Part shown: positions 14,001 to 29,000 of the stretch, in pieces
Position numbering within the stretch: position 1 is the stretch's first letter
Layout of the letters: every line of letters starts with the position of its first letter
Assembly (NCBI GenBank): GCA_037893245.1
Contig: JBAIAA010000412.1
Location: 744,001-808,000, forward strand
DNA: 64,000 nt
Source: Crossaster papposus
Taxonomy: Eukaryota; Echinodermata; Asteroidea; Velatida; Solasteridae
Direction of reading: 5' to 3'
Position numbers and translations under genes: made by a program
The notes under the pieces: generated by a model
The model's input: the letters and a program-made list of their open reading frames with translations, nothing else
Database searches by the model: none
Told to the model about the DNA's origin: nothing

Positions 14001-17000
14001 GAACTGGTTAACTGCTTACCATTTCTCTGTCAAAGTTTGTTCGCTGTTATTTATGACCAGATTTGTGATTTGATATGTGAATTTCATGTTAATGACTTAA
14101 TCTTGATAATCTTAATATAAAATGGATGTGTGAAACCGAGTTGTGATTGACCAAATTACAAATCTGCCACTCACCGAGAATATACTGTTACATTTGCCAT
14201 ATTGCCTTTTTCTTAAGAAACTCTAAATACATTTTCAGAACTTACTTTCTGAAGCCAGCGGCCTGGATGGTAAAGTCGGCTGACACCTTGGTTGCCAAGG
14301 GAACAGGGGTCAGCACAATGGCCAATGGGTCAAAGGTCAACTGGGGCGACTTGAGAACGCCGTAGAGGTGGATATGGAGGTAGGGTCTCGACTCGTCATT
14401 GAGGATGATGGGCACTTTGGAGTGAAACTCTCCTGGTTCATCTAAGTAGAGAGAAAAACAAAAATACAGTCAACTCTTGTTAAGTCGAATCTCAAGAAAT
14501 GTATAAAAAGAATAAGCGAGGTTCCCAATTTGTCCACTGTCATATCATCTATGCGTGTATGCTTAAGTATGTAAACAACGGCAATCGTGGACTAGGGGGG
14601 TTTGGGCATTAACAAAAGGTCCACGATTGACCGACTGTCCACGATTGAAAAATCGTGCACAAAACTTATGGAGGGCCTTAGTACCAACAAAAGCGGAACA
14701 ATAGGGGGTCCACGATTGCCGGTGTTTACATATGAGTTTGTATCCGCATTCAAATAGTGGATGTAGAACAATAGAGGACAATAGGGTCCATGATTGACAG
14801 AAAGTCCACGATTGAAATTCGTGTACAAAAAACTATGGGAGGCCTTCCAAAAAAGTACAAACAAAAGAGGGACAATAGAGATCCACAATGAAAAGTGTGT
14901 ACATGGAGGAAAATAGTGTACCCTGTGGAGACGTGAAAACAATGAGAACAATGGGAATGAACACATCCCCACAGGGTAAATTCTATATGTGTAAAGGTTT
15001 TCAAAATTTCACAAAGTACGAGTGTTTTTCCCTCCAGGTATAAGTATCTTGCCATGAGTATGAGTAACTACCCCTATTAAAAAATGTGTAACGGCTTTGG
15101 TTAAAATAGCCACTGCCATTTGTTTCTTCTTACTTGGGCAGAACATGACGCCTAGAGGGTAGGTCTCCCCTGGTGCCAAGGTATCCTTGACAAGCCCGCT
15201 GCCTTCCTCAAAAGACAGGAATGGCATTCCGTTCGGCATCAGGAAGCGGAAGATGCCTTCGTCCATAGCCTTCCCGCAGCTGCTCAGGTCCAGGCTCCAC
15301 TTTAGAGACTTGCTGCTGTTGTTGACTAGAAGGGTCCCCTGAATCTGGGAGGGGGAGCCGGCCACGCCAAAATCCAAGTACCCGGAGGGTAAAGAGAAGT
15401 CCAAGTTGGAATGCGAGAGCTGTAAGGGTTGGCGTAACGCCGTGGCCACGATGCGGCGTCGGGGTGTCGCTACCGTGACCAGGACGGGCCGCGGGGTGAC
15501 GATGTGATTGAGGCTCTTGGTGGAGGGGGCCGGGGTGGGCGGGAAGGGGGTGGACTCCGGAGTCGGGGCATCGGTTTGGTTGATGGAGACCGGCATGGTG
15601 AAGTCGTAGGATGCCACCTCGGTGGGCTGGAAGTGGAGCTGGCATTGGATGGTCTGCTTGCCCCCAACGGTGACCTTGTAGATGCCTGGGTTCATGGTGT
15701 CTTCAGATTCTAAGTAATAAAATCCCCCCAAAACACATAATATTAGATTGTTACTATATGGTTTTGTTAATGGCAAAATCAAGTTTAAAACATCAAGCTT
15801 GCACAAAAGAATTAATCTCAGATATTGCACATCAAAATCTTATGCTAAATCTGATGCCAGTCCCAAGTCGGTCCCAAGTCGGTCTCAAGTCGGTCCCAAG
15901 TCGGTCCCAAGTCGGTCCCAAGTCGGTCCCAAGTCGGTCCCAACTCCGTCCCAAGTCGGTCCCCAGTCCGTCCCCAGTCGGTCCCAAGTCGGTCCCAAGT
16001 CCGTCCCAAGTCCGTCCCAAGTCCGTCCCAAGTCCGGGTCAACTCCGTCCCAAGTCCGTCCCAAGTCCGTCCCAAGTCCATCTCAACTCCGTCCCAAGTC
16101 CGTCCCAAGTCCGTCCCAAGTCCGTCCCAAGTCCGTCCCAAGTCCATCTCAACTCTGTCCCAAGTCCGTCCCAAGTCCGTCCCAAGTCCGTCACAAGTCC
16201 GTCACAAGTCAATTAGTCTCAAGTCAAGTCACTAGCTAATCAAATCATTACAAAAGCATTCCTTTATCATTGTTCATCCAGTTACTTGTAACTGGACTTA
16301 TAAAAGGACTTGTGACTAGACTCAGGAAAGGACTTGTGACGGACTCGACAAAAACACTGGCGAATGACCCTTTGAGGCTTCAAAATATATAAGGATATAT
16401 CAATTCAAAATCAACAAGACAAGTCGAGACTTTTACCTTCCATGACGTCAGCATCAAACTTGAGAGAGAAATCTCTGAAACGTGACAAATCAAAGACCAC
16501 CTTGGCTCTGGTCCTGGCCTTGTTGATCAGCTTGAATGGGACGGTCAGGTTGGATGCACAGTAGACACCACCAAGTTGGAAGGTGGGCTGAACAGAAAAA
16601 TTTGATGATTGAAGATTGTTAACGGCGTTTTACTGCCCTGTTCCCACAAGGCGAATGGAGCAACAAATTTGCCCGGTGCATTATGCAAATCATACGTTGT
16701 CGCAACATTTTACTATGCACACAAAAAATGCGTGCATCTTTGAATAGCACAATATATGCAGTGCAAATGTGGCCCCGGTAATATTGCGTAACACCACACA
16801 CATGCGACACCCAGGTCAAGTCAAGAAAATGTTTCATCAATACTTGTAGAAAGCCATGGTCCAGTTGTTACGGTGTGCGACTCGTGTACAATGGTGCATG
16901 AGTTCGAACCCTGCCAGGAACATTATTTTTGTGCCCTTGGGCAAGACACTAAACTACATTTGTCTCTGGTCGAATGTGCGTTGATATCGACCTGACGAAC

Positions 17001-20000
17001 GGGGTATTCAGTGTAATTGCATTATAATTATTTTAAACAGGAAGAGGTCTCTGCAAAGAGTTTTGTGCACAAAGTGTAAGGGAGAATGCTTAAGTACAAA
17101 ACAAAAGGACAGAACAAAGTCATGTCTCCACAGGAATATTAATGTTGGAGTGTGTGCGCGCATATGCGGTACGCTTAGCAGAATTAGGGAAAGAAATCCC
17201 AATTCCAATCTTGCACCAAGACAGACAGAACATAAAGGTAGGATACACCATTTGCAGATATCGAAAATATTTACTACCAAATTATTAAGAAATATCTTAC
17301 TCATCTGAAAGTAAATAATGATTCCAGGCATCCAGCAAAATGATTGTGCTAGAAATGTTGTAAAAGAAAATTCGCAATCGACGGATGCTGATCGCGAAAA
17401 AAAACCAATAACAGAAGAATAACTGCTTGAAACCGGTTGAAAACAAACGCTGTTTTTTGTGCTTTTCTTGGCATCCATGATTGTAAAACTCCGGACAGGT
17501 CAGTAAAACGATATTTACTATAAAATACAACCTCTCAAATCCACCCATTCATGATAATTCAAGCAATTACCAATGGTGTATCCTACCTTTAAACAACAAA
17601 CTTTAGTCTTACCACGTCGATGTCAACCCTAGGAGGTTCCACGGTTCCTCCCATCCTCAGCTCAATAGTCTTCCAGCCTCGGATGGCCACCTCTAGTCTG
17701 GTGTCAAACTTCATGACGGCACCGGGGGTTAGGTAGATGCCTAGCTCTGTGGTACCACCCACGGGAACCACACCTTGGACTGGAGAGACGGTTAGGCCGG
17801 GTACCGGGCTGGAATCCACGACCTGAGATCAAATACAGAGATGAAATCAATAAGAAGAAGATTCTCAATAAATCTTGTGGTTAACCGCAATAAACCACAC
17901 GGTTAACCAGTTCGCGCCGGGATTATTTTAACATCACCGAGCCGAAGCGCGGGATTATTTTTAACAAAACTCGATCTGAGGCGGGTTCAGGCCGATAGTA
18001 CCGGGAAGCACACCCACGCATTTCCGGCCTTGCTCGCTGCTGACAGACATTTCCGGCCTTGCTCGTGGCGTGTTTATGCATCATCCGTTTTTAATCTGGG
18101 GAAAACTTTGCGTTTATATACATCCTCCGGCGCGAACTGGTTAAGCTCAGGTTTATCGCACGGTAGAGTGCGGTACCGCACGGTTTATTGCGGTTAACCA
18201 CCTGTTTAATTGTGAATTTTCCCACTAAAACCAATAACATCTGGTACACCGACTTGCTCAAATTGCTTGGGACTTATTTTAACTTTAAATTCTCCAGACC
18301 AAAGAGATTGAGTTATCTTCCTCGACTGACGGGGCGGAAACTGCACATTGCACTGTCTATTGGTCAATCACAAGTCATTCATGAGTCAAATCACAGGTCT
18401 AGTCAAAGGAATAGCAATTTCTTTAATAGCTTGCTTACTGACTTGAATCTAAATGATTTAAATCTGAATGACTTGTGATTGACCTGAACGTAACTCTGAA
18501 CTTAAAACGTAGCCAGCAAAAGCCTGAACTCAAGTACGTTAAATTCACGAGCTTAGATGGTGAAATAAGTAACCTATATAAGTAACTAGAATATAATGGT
18601 GTGGTACCTGGAAGTAAGCATGGTTCTGGCTTGTGTTCTGCAGCACAGCAGACCTGGAAGTGGTCAGATGAAGAGGAACCTGACCAAAAAGCACTCGTCT
18701 TTCCACAAACATCACTTGTGTAGAACCAAGCTGTGTTGGACCAACAACAACAAATTGCTTTACAAAGTTCATTACTACTGCATGGAACAATATTTTCCCT
18801 TCAAATCTGATGATCATTCTTGTCAACATAACATTTCCAAGAAATTTGTTCAAGTATTAAAGGTACAATTATTATTTTCGTACATTGCGTTACGGGGACA
18901 ATCCATAGGGTTTGTGTGCTAAGGGAATTCTCTCTAATCTCAAACTCAGAACACTCTAAAATTCTAAAATGTTCAACATCACCCTAATTTCTCTTCTTCT
19001 ACATTTTCCTTTATTATATACCCTAACCCAATTTTACCTTGTTCTACCTTTACTGAAGACCCAACGCGCTATGGGGACTCGAAATGTCCCCACTATACTC
19101 GGTCTGTTTTTTCCAAACAAAAGAACCTGTCCCCACAACTAGGTGGAGGCTAGAACAGTATCAGCACATTAAGCTGCAAAATGTCATTTAATTGACACTG
19201 TTTCAAGTTATTTGTTGAGCTGCTTTATGCTAAGCACACAAATTTCCCCAGATTATGTTCCAGATTAAAGGCTGGTTCATAGTTCACGCAAATGCGAATG
19301 TGAAGCAAACTATTCGCTGTGAAATTTGCCCGAGTTCAATTGTGTTCAACTTTTGTGAATTTGCAGCGCGACATTTTTCCCTGACGTCCCAAATTCGCAT
19401 TCATGTTCGGTTTCGCCCTGAGTATAAACCGGCCTTAAGTTCCAGTGCCGTACTTAAAAAATTAGCACAAAATTTGTGTCTACAATCGCTTTGAACTTAC
19501 ATCGGCGAAACATTTGAGTTTGAGTGCGTCCCCAGTTTCAGTGCCGTACTTCAAAAATTTGCACAGACTTTGTGTCTACAATCGCTTTGAACTTACATCG
19601 GCGAAGCATTTGATTTTAAGCGCGTCCCCACCGTGCACCTTCAAGGCAAACTCTCCGTCATCTGGTGCATGGTAAGAAGGATGGAAGACAACCTCGCATT
19701 CTAAATCCTTCTGAGGGTCCACGGTACCTGCCAAAAATGACGAAATTCATTAATCACTTCTAACAGAAGTGTAAAAAATACTGGGTGGATATAGCGAAGT
19801 ATTCCGAACTAAAATAACAAAGTGCATTTTTATATGTGACCTGTTCTAACGAAACCCGGACAAAGTCGCACAATGTGTTTTATTACAATGTACTTGTGAA
19901 GTCATTTTGGGTGGATTTTACCATTTTTAGGTTTTGGGTTTTTGTGAATCATTAACTATTAATCTACAATCTCCCAAAATTTGAACATAATCCATCCCCC

Positions 20001-23000
20001 AGAAGTGTGTTTTTTCTCGATTTTGTGAAACAATTGTGTATAGATATAATACGCTTTTCTGAACTTCAAGGCTGTATATCACATAACTAGGTTGTCGGGG
20101 TTTTATCACTTAATCCTTCCCCCAGGGGAGATAGGGTGAGGGTATATGTAATTTTCAAGCTGAGAACCTAGAGAATTGGAAAGAAGTAAAATCTAAAAAA
20201 CTATAATTGTCAACTTTGTCCAGGTTTTGTTGGAGCAGGTCACATATTTGTAAGATGGAGTTTGTGTCAGAGTGATGTAAATTCAATTTTGGGTTTCGCC
20301 TTAAACTGAGGTACTTTTATATACACTGTATAGGGTCATTCCACCATGTTGAACACGGTGTCTTTGTTACGTCCGGAACTTGTTGTGAGGCCATTTCCGT
20401 ACTTCTACATATCACTACAAAGTTTTGCTGTACATGTTATAGGTAAAACACAGAGTTGACACCATACAACTTTAAGTTTATACAACATGTACTCTTCAGC
20501 AAAACACGAGAGTCGGTAGCTAAACAATTTAACATGGTGTACGCTAGTGTGGAATTTGTTACGTTGAAACATATTTTCCTTGTTATTTGTCTACAATAAC
20601 CTTATACAAATACTAGTGTGGCTTGTACAATACATTTTGCAACACGACAAAAAGATGAAAAGAAGACACAGAATCCCTATTACATCAGAGTCATAAATAT
20701 TTTCATTCAATGTCAAATTTCTCTGCAAACTAATGTTCAAATGCTACAAAACTTGCCCAATTTTGTCCAACACCCAAGACAAATATCAGAAATAAATACA
20801 TCCGAGTCAGAAATATTTGTATTAAATGCCAAATTTCTCTGCAAACTAATGTTTAAATGCTACAAAACTTGCCCGATTCTGTTCAACATCCAAGACAAAT
20901 ATCAGAAATTAATACATCAGAGTCATGAATATTTTCAATAAATGTCAAATTTCTCTACAAACTATTGTTCAAATGCTTCAAGACTTGCCCAACTCTGTCC
21001 AACATCCAAGACAAATATCAGAAATAAATACATCAGAGTCATGAATATCTTCAATAAATGTCAAATTTCTCTGCAAACTAATGTTTAAATGCTACAAAAC
21101 TTGCCCAATTCTGTTCAACATCCAAGACAAAATTTTCAGAAATACATTATCAAATAATTTAGTCGATAAACGTGACAAGAAATGTAGCAAAATGTGACAA
21201 TTAGTGTCCCAACCTGGTGGAATGACCCTATACTCAGAATGCATGTAAAAAGGAACTGGTTTGACGTACCGGAGGCAGGTCTGATGGAGAAGGCAGTACC
21301 TCTATCACCCAGGATGGGTTGCCATGTAAACTCGGCTGGGTAGTTACGAGAGTTACTCAAGGTGATGATGTCTCTCAGACCTGTGTAGGAACAAATTACA
21401 ATGTTATCGGGACAATCTTTGACCCTAACCCCCCTGGGGTATTCTGTGAGTTGCCTTCCACACGCATCAGATTGAATCATTTGTCAAAGTGTCAACCTTG
21501 CTTAGTGGGAGAGATCCATCAGGTCCACCTACTGCACTTTGTTGCATGTGGAAGGGTTACGGTTAATACCAGAGTTGAATCCATCACAAGTCCTTTCATG
21601 ATTCTGGTCACATTCTTATCGGTCCGTTCGCCATCCCGTGTCAGTCGTTAGTTTTTCTACACGATTTATCTACTCTGTGGCTAGATCACGTTTATGACAG
21701 AACAACCACTTTTTGTACAAACTTTGCTCTAAGTACGTTTAGATCAGGTAAATTTTATGAGTGGTTCCCTAAATTAAAAAGTTCACACACTATAAACTTT
21801 AGATCAAGTAGAACAATTGAGGAGTATCCAAGTTCATCCAAGAGGTTTGAAAATAGCCCAGTATCATTTTTTTACCAGACTCATCAATAGCGCAGCATAA
21901 CATTTTTAACCAGTTCGCGCTGGAGGACATTATATACACGCAAAGTTTTCCCCAGATTCAAAACGGAAGACGCATAAACACGTCACGAGCAAGGTCGGAA
22001 ATGTCTGACAGCAGCGAGCAATGCCAGAAATATCATGGGTGTGCTTCCAGGTACCATCAGCCTGAACCCGCCTCTGATCGAGTTTCGTTAAAAATAATAC
22101 CGCGCCTCGGCTCGGTGATGTTAAAATAATCCCGGCGCAAACTTGTTCAATTTGTTTTTAACTGCTTCTACATTTTATTTACTATTATTTTTGCTTGAAT
22201 TTTTAGATTAATGGATTGTATTCAAGGATTTTTAAGTGTTTTTATTGTGTACATTTAAAATTAATATAACTATTTATTGTAAATCACTGTGCAATTCAGC
22301 AGTATTCTTGCAGTATTCCCCACCAATTCCTGTACCCAGTTCCACTTCATTTTGTAAGAATGCCTCACATTTGGGCAAAAAAAAAAGGAAAAAAAAGTCC
22401 TACCTGCTTCAGCTGGCAATCCTGGGGTAGGCTTCAGCTCTAAGCTCTCTGTAGACAGCTCCAACGCTACTGGAACCACGTCGGAATAGACTATCACATG
22501 TTCCTTGTTCACTTTGTTGAGTGTGTACGTTACGTTCCTACAGACAAGTCCGGATGACATGGATTTCATTAAGATCTGTTTGGCGCATTTGTTATTAGTT
22601 CAACAATATTGACACAGATTAGCCCTGGTTTGTTCGATTCGCTCTGACGTCATACTCGGAGCTTACCCAAGTCAGCCACCACAAACCCTAATCTTGGAAT
22701 TGAGTCACTGTTGGAACACATCACACGCATGTGCTATATATTCCAGGCAACGGGCAAATATGGCAGCCGGATAGTGGATAAGTTTAATTGTGCCCCAAAT
22801 AAACTTTACTGGAGCTAGGTCTAAACATATTTATTAATCGAGCTCATCGTAACTTTAGAAGCTGCTATTCCAGCCTGACGTTGTTACTTGTTTGCGACTG
22901 ATGGAAATGCAGTAAATCCTAAAGTAAGCCTCAGTCTGACATTGGTGTGTTGTCAATGGCTATGGCCACAGCTGCGACCATTACGTGAGGATCCTGGTGG

Positions 23001-26000
23001 CCCACATTTGAGCGTTTGTTAGGCACGGCTTTCGTGGCTAAACCTAGTGGCTTTACCCGTGTCAACTCGGGGTGAGCTACTCAAATGCACCAAATTACTC
23101 TGCTCAAATGTAATCCTTAATTTAACAAAATTTTGTTGAAATTGTTTTCCTGAGCTGTAGATATTATGTTATAAGCATGTCTTAGCTATCTCATACTCAA
23201 ATTCCACCCCTCATAGATACTGCCGTTCCATACAATTTCCTCATTTATATTTAGGGTTATTCCCTTTCAATTCAATCTGTGAGGGTCGGGTATTAAAAAA
23301 AAATTGGGTTGAATTGACACGCAATGATTCTTTTATACGATAAATCATAAATGGCTTAAATTGTCATTTTTACCTCTGGAATCGTCCCTTGGTGTTGGAT
23401 TCAAAGACTAATGGAAGTGCTGCCTTGCAACTAGGAGGGACAACTTGAGACAAGGGGCTAGTCTGTCGTAACTCACGACAATCAATCTAAAATAATGAAC
23501 ACAAATATATATTTATATATAATAATGTTAGTTCTTTTATAGCGCTTTAGACTACCACAATGTGGGTGTATCAAAGCGCTTTACAACTATTATCCCTGTT
23601 CACCAGGAACGAGACCATTTCTGCAGCAGCTCAAGATCAGCGCATGTGGTCTCTACCTTCACAGGTACCCCTCACTCCTGGGTGGAGAGAGGCAATTGTA
23701 GCAAAGTGTCTTTCCCAAGAACACAAGCACCATGTTCCCTGCCAGGGTTCGAACCCACGTACCATTGTACAGGAGTCAAACACGGTAACCACTGGATCAC
23801 AGTGCCCCACATATAAGATTCGCTCAAGGAAAATGCATTTATGTGTAATGGCCTGTTAAAGTTTAGAGGGTGAATTTTTTTTGGTCAAAATTTGATTTTC
23901 ATTTTTGAAATGACATCTTTAATATCCAAAGTTTCAGATTAAATTAACAAAAAGCTAGATTTTGATAAATAAATTGAAGAAAAAAAAGTGCATAGTTTCA
24001 ACGTATTGTCTTAGTTTTGTCTTAGTTTTGTTTGTTTTTTCAATTGAGTAATTTGAATTCCATAGAAGCTATTAATATGCAAAAACGCAAAAAACACCGA
24101 AAGGGGAGGGACTATGACGTTTCCGTGCTGGGTAAAATTTAGTTTGAAGGAATTATAAGATAGGGGACATCAGCTATTTTGTTTCCAAGTGCAAACATTC
24201 TGTATGTTGGCTGTACTTACATCCACTTCGACGTGGATGAACTGATCCAGGTTGTTGATGATGTTGAGTTTCTGCACGCTGGTGGACTTGAGACAGACCT
24301 GGCCAAAGTCGATGGTTGGTGGACCTGTTGATGGAACAGATTTGAGTTTAGTATGAGATGGTTGTGTCATCCACCAATGCACAGTAATGCTGTAAAAATC
24401 TAACCCGAAACTGAAACAGAGCTGGGGCCAATTTCATAGAGCTGCTCAGCACAAACATTTGCTTAGCACAAAAAAAGTCTTGCTTATTAAAAACAGGTTA
24501 CCAGCCACGTGTTTTTCATGCTAGGCAAAACAAACCAGCTGATTATCAATCCAAAACAATAAAGATCACGTGAAAATTTGGTCTGTAACCTTGTTTTTGC
24601 CCCTGATCTGAATCAGACTTTGAAAGCCTGACAAAGTCAAATATTTGAACAGTGAGCTGTGACTTGAACTAGCAGATGCCCTTCACATACTCTGTTACAT
24701 ACTTTGATCAGTACCGGGCACCTTGGCGGCAACTAACAGAATACCTGAGCGTACATGTATGCATGATATGCATGAAGTCAACAGCTGGTTTGAGTATTTA
24801 ACCAGTTCGCGTTGGATGACTAATATAAACGCAAAGTTTTCCTCAGATTCAAAACGGATGACGCATAAACACGCCACGAGCAAGGCCGGAAATGTCTGTC
24901 AGCAGCGAGCAAGGCCGGAAATGTGTGGGTGTGCTTCCCGGTACTGGCGGCCTGAACCTGCTTCGGATCAAGTTTCGTTAAAAATAATTCCGCGCGTCGG
25001 CTCGGTGATGTTAAAATAATCCCGGCGCGAAATTGTTAAGGAAACTTTTTATTCCCAGCAATGGTTAGGTCCTGACCATCATTAGTACTGATAAAATATA
25101 GAGAATGTTTAGCCCTACCAATGACCACCTGATGCAGCTGTTGTGGGGTGAGAACCTTCTTACAATCGGCCTTCTCCTGGGGCGTCATGGGCACCGCGTT
25201 GAGGCCTTGACTGAAGGGGCGCGAGGTCGAGTTGAGCTCCTTCTCGGCTAACTGCTTGGAGCTCAGCATGCGACGAGATTTCTCCCGGGGGCTCGGTGCT
25301 GCGAAAGTGCAAGAACAGTCATCACAGATAACTCATTATCAACTGCGCTACATCATATTAAATTGCAGTAATTCCCTGATAAATTAGAAGATCATTTTTC
25401 CGGTCTATACAATTTCTTTGTCAAACCAGAGAACAAAACCAGCTGAATACCAGTCACAAACACTATACATCACCTGATATTTAGTTTGTAACCCTGTTTT
25501 TGCTAAAGAAGAATTTTCATGCTAAGCATTTTTTTGTGTGCTTAGCAAAAACTGTATACTTTAGTTTATAATATTATTAGTTTACGAGTATTCAAATGTT
25601 GTTAGGCTTGACGAGGCTCGCTGAACTGTAGTGGGGAATGCAGTGTCCATACTCTTTAAACACATTATTATATTGCACAAGAACTGATGTAAAAATTACC
25701 TACAGAAAACCTGACCAAACCAACGAATTGAGACAGCCGGAAATTTTTTTTTGTTCATAACTTGAGTTGGCCAAAAAATATTTTTACAAATCTCAGCAAA
25801 TTGATGACTCACTCTTCGTTCGCGGTTCAATTTCGTCCACTTTCAGTTTTCCTGGTTTCAGGCCAGAGGCTGGCTTGAGGCCGATATCCTTGTCATTATC
25901 AAGCTCCACAAATTCCCTGATAAAAAGTTGAAAAGTTGAAAAAAAATACACAAAACAATGGTAGTTGTATGATGTATTAACCAATTCGCGCCAGGATTAT

Positions 26001-29000
26001 TTTGACATTGAACTGACCTGTCCGAAGTTTTACAATCATGGAGGCCAAAAAAAAAGCAAGAAACGGCGATTGTGAATTTTTTTTAATAAAATTCCCTAAT
26101 AAAAAGTTGAAAAAAAAATAAAAACAATAATAGTTGTATGATGTATTAACCAATTCGCGCCGGGATTATTTTGACATTGACCAGGCCCGGTTAAAAACAA
26201 AGTGAAAAGTTTGAGATGAATTTTGTGAAATTGAATTTACTGATTGATAGAGCAATGAATTAACTAGACAAAGCTAGTCTATGACAAAAATGTAAAATGA
26301 AGGGAAACGGTTAACCAGTTCGCACCGGAGGACGTATACACACGCAAAGTTTGTGGCAACGGATGTGGCATAAACACGTCACAAGCAAGGTTGAAAATGT
26401 CTGTCAGCAGCGAGCAAGGACGGAAATGTGTGGGTGTGATCTGAAATTCGGTACCCTCTGGAGACCTGAACACAATGTGTATAATGGAGACAAAAGGTGT
26501 CCGGAGGGTAAATTTCTATAGATGAATAGGTCTCCACTGGGAATTTCACGAATTACATTTTTGGAGTGTACTCAAATTACTCAAAAACTAGGTTTAGGAT
26601 GTGGGTGTGGGTTAGGGTTAGTGTTTGGGTTAGGGTATAATATAGGGTATATTGGGGTCGAAATTTCAACCTAGGAAATTAATTGTGGTTGAAATAGGAG
26701 CATTTTGAAAAAGGTGCCCGACTTTTTAAGCAGTTTGTACACGAGAACAAAGAGATGTCTCCACTAGGATACAAATTTGAGAGTCCGTGCTTTCCGGTAC
26801 CATCAGCCTGAACCCGCCTCGAATCGCGTTTCGTGAAAAATAATCTCGCACCTTGGCTTGGTTATGTTAAAATAATCCCGGCGCGAACTGGTTAAAGGTT
26901 ACTGTATGTTTTTTTTTCTCTGTAACCTGAATATAAATTTTGCTTTGACATTTAACATGAAACTTGTTTAATGTCTCTATTCTGTAGAAACCATTTTAAA
27001 TAAGGCAATCAATGAATCTATACAAGACTAAATGCGTAGAAACTAGTAACTATATCAAACGAAAAGAGCCGTCTTGAAAAAAATGGGTGCAATTCCTGTA
27101 TTGTGTCATGTGTGAGAATGATAAAGGGGCTCTCTATATAAATTAAAAAATGTTGCAATTGCAATGAAAAGTTGAAATCAAAACGAAATGATCGTGACAT
27201 TGACATGAGGTGCTACGATGCAAAGATCAAATTTGACTATCAACCTGCAAGGGTGTAGTTCCTCAACTTTCTGGCACCTGTAAAAAATTTAACATGAATT
27301 GTAAACCAACTACATTTAAAACTTTTGGAGAGCTATTCGTATTTCCATTTGTCCAACTATGAAAGCATATAACAATTTTAACGGCCCGAACCTGTTAAAA
27401 AACCCAAAATACTTTAATTACTACCTTTAAAGGTAGGATACACCATTGGTAATTGCTTGAATTATCAGGAATGGGTGGATGTAAAGGTAGGATACACCAT
27501 TAGTAATTGCTTGAATTATCAGGAATGGGTGGATGTAAAGGTAGGATACATCATTAGTAATTGCTTGAATTATCAAGAATGGGTGGATGTAAAGGTAGGA
27601 TGCACCATTTTGGTAATTGCTTGAATTATCAAGAATGGGTGGATGTAAAGGTAGGATACACCATTGGTAATTGCTTGAATTATCAAGAGTTGGTGGATTT
27701 AGGGGGTTGCATTTTATAGTAAATATCGTTTAACTGACCTGTCCGAGAAAAAAAGCCGAGAAAAAAAGCATGAAACACCGATCGTGAATTTTTCGAAATA
27801 CAATTCAATTTTCTAAAACAATTACAGGATCTCTAGCGCAATCATTTTGCTAAATGCCTAGAATCATTATTTACTTTTAAATAAATAAGATATTTCTTAA
27901 TTACACATAGACACCTACTTACGATAAACACACACAAAAAGTGCCAACCAAAAAATTGTCCCTGTAATCAGAAGGAAAAGCAGTATTTTTTATTTTGGAC
28001 ATGAACTTTAAAAAAAAAAATTATGAGACTGTACTAGAAAACAATAGGCCATATAAGGTGATCTATAACGACGTCATTTTCAAAAAAGAAACAAAAAAGA
28101 AGAAAATCTCTTTTAGTCAAGCAGTTTCGTAACTTTGCTTTAATTTAAAAGTGATAGATTGTAACAATGGAATTTGTGAACGGTAGCAACACTTTACACA
28201 CAATACACACTATATTCTTGGTCCAGTGCCTTGTTTATATCCCCAAGTTGTGTCAATAAAGCGCCTTGTTTGCTGGAAGATATTACACATATAGACTGGA
28301 AATGAGGTCATCCATGCACGTCTATGCGCCCCGAGGGACTGTGAGTGACAAGAAGAGGGTCCTATCTCCCCCTGAGGTCGAAGGCCAAGGAAAATAAGAC
28401 TATGTTCTGGTCCCTCACAGGCCTGAGGGGGGCACAGATGTGTATGAGTGTCCCCACTGCCAGTCCATATGTATATATTAGTGACCGGCTTTCACAAGCA
28501 ACCTTACTTGGCTTTTGTTTTTCCAATTCTACGTTCTCTGTTTTCTTTCAGGTAGTCGCTGTAGACATTCTTGTGCTTCTGAATAGCAGCCAGCTCATCG
28601 TCATCGTAGGCATAGTCTGGATCAATGTAGGTGTGGCGCTCGGTCTTGGTAAAAATGGTCCTGTTTCAAAATGACAAATAAACGAAGCAAATTTTTGTTT
28701 GGTATAATTGTTTGGTAGCATTCAATTTTGTTTACGAGGCAAAGCCAAGGGAAAATGGAATAAGAATAATAATAATAATACACAGTTCTTATAAAGCGCA
28801 CATATCCTAGACACTAGATCAAGGCGCTGAACAAATTAATACCCCTGGTCACTGGGCCATTTTCAATCCTTAAACCATCTCAGCTCCCTGGGGAGTATAC
28901 AGCCTGTGCTGCAATATATGCGCTACTAGGCTAAATCAATCACAATAACCACCTCTGCCCTCACAGGTACCCATTTGCCCCTGGGTGGGGAGAAGCAATT

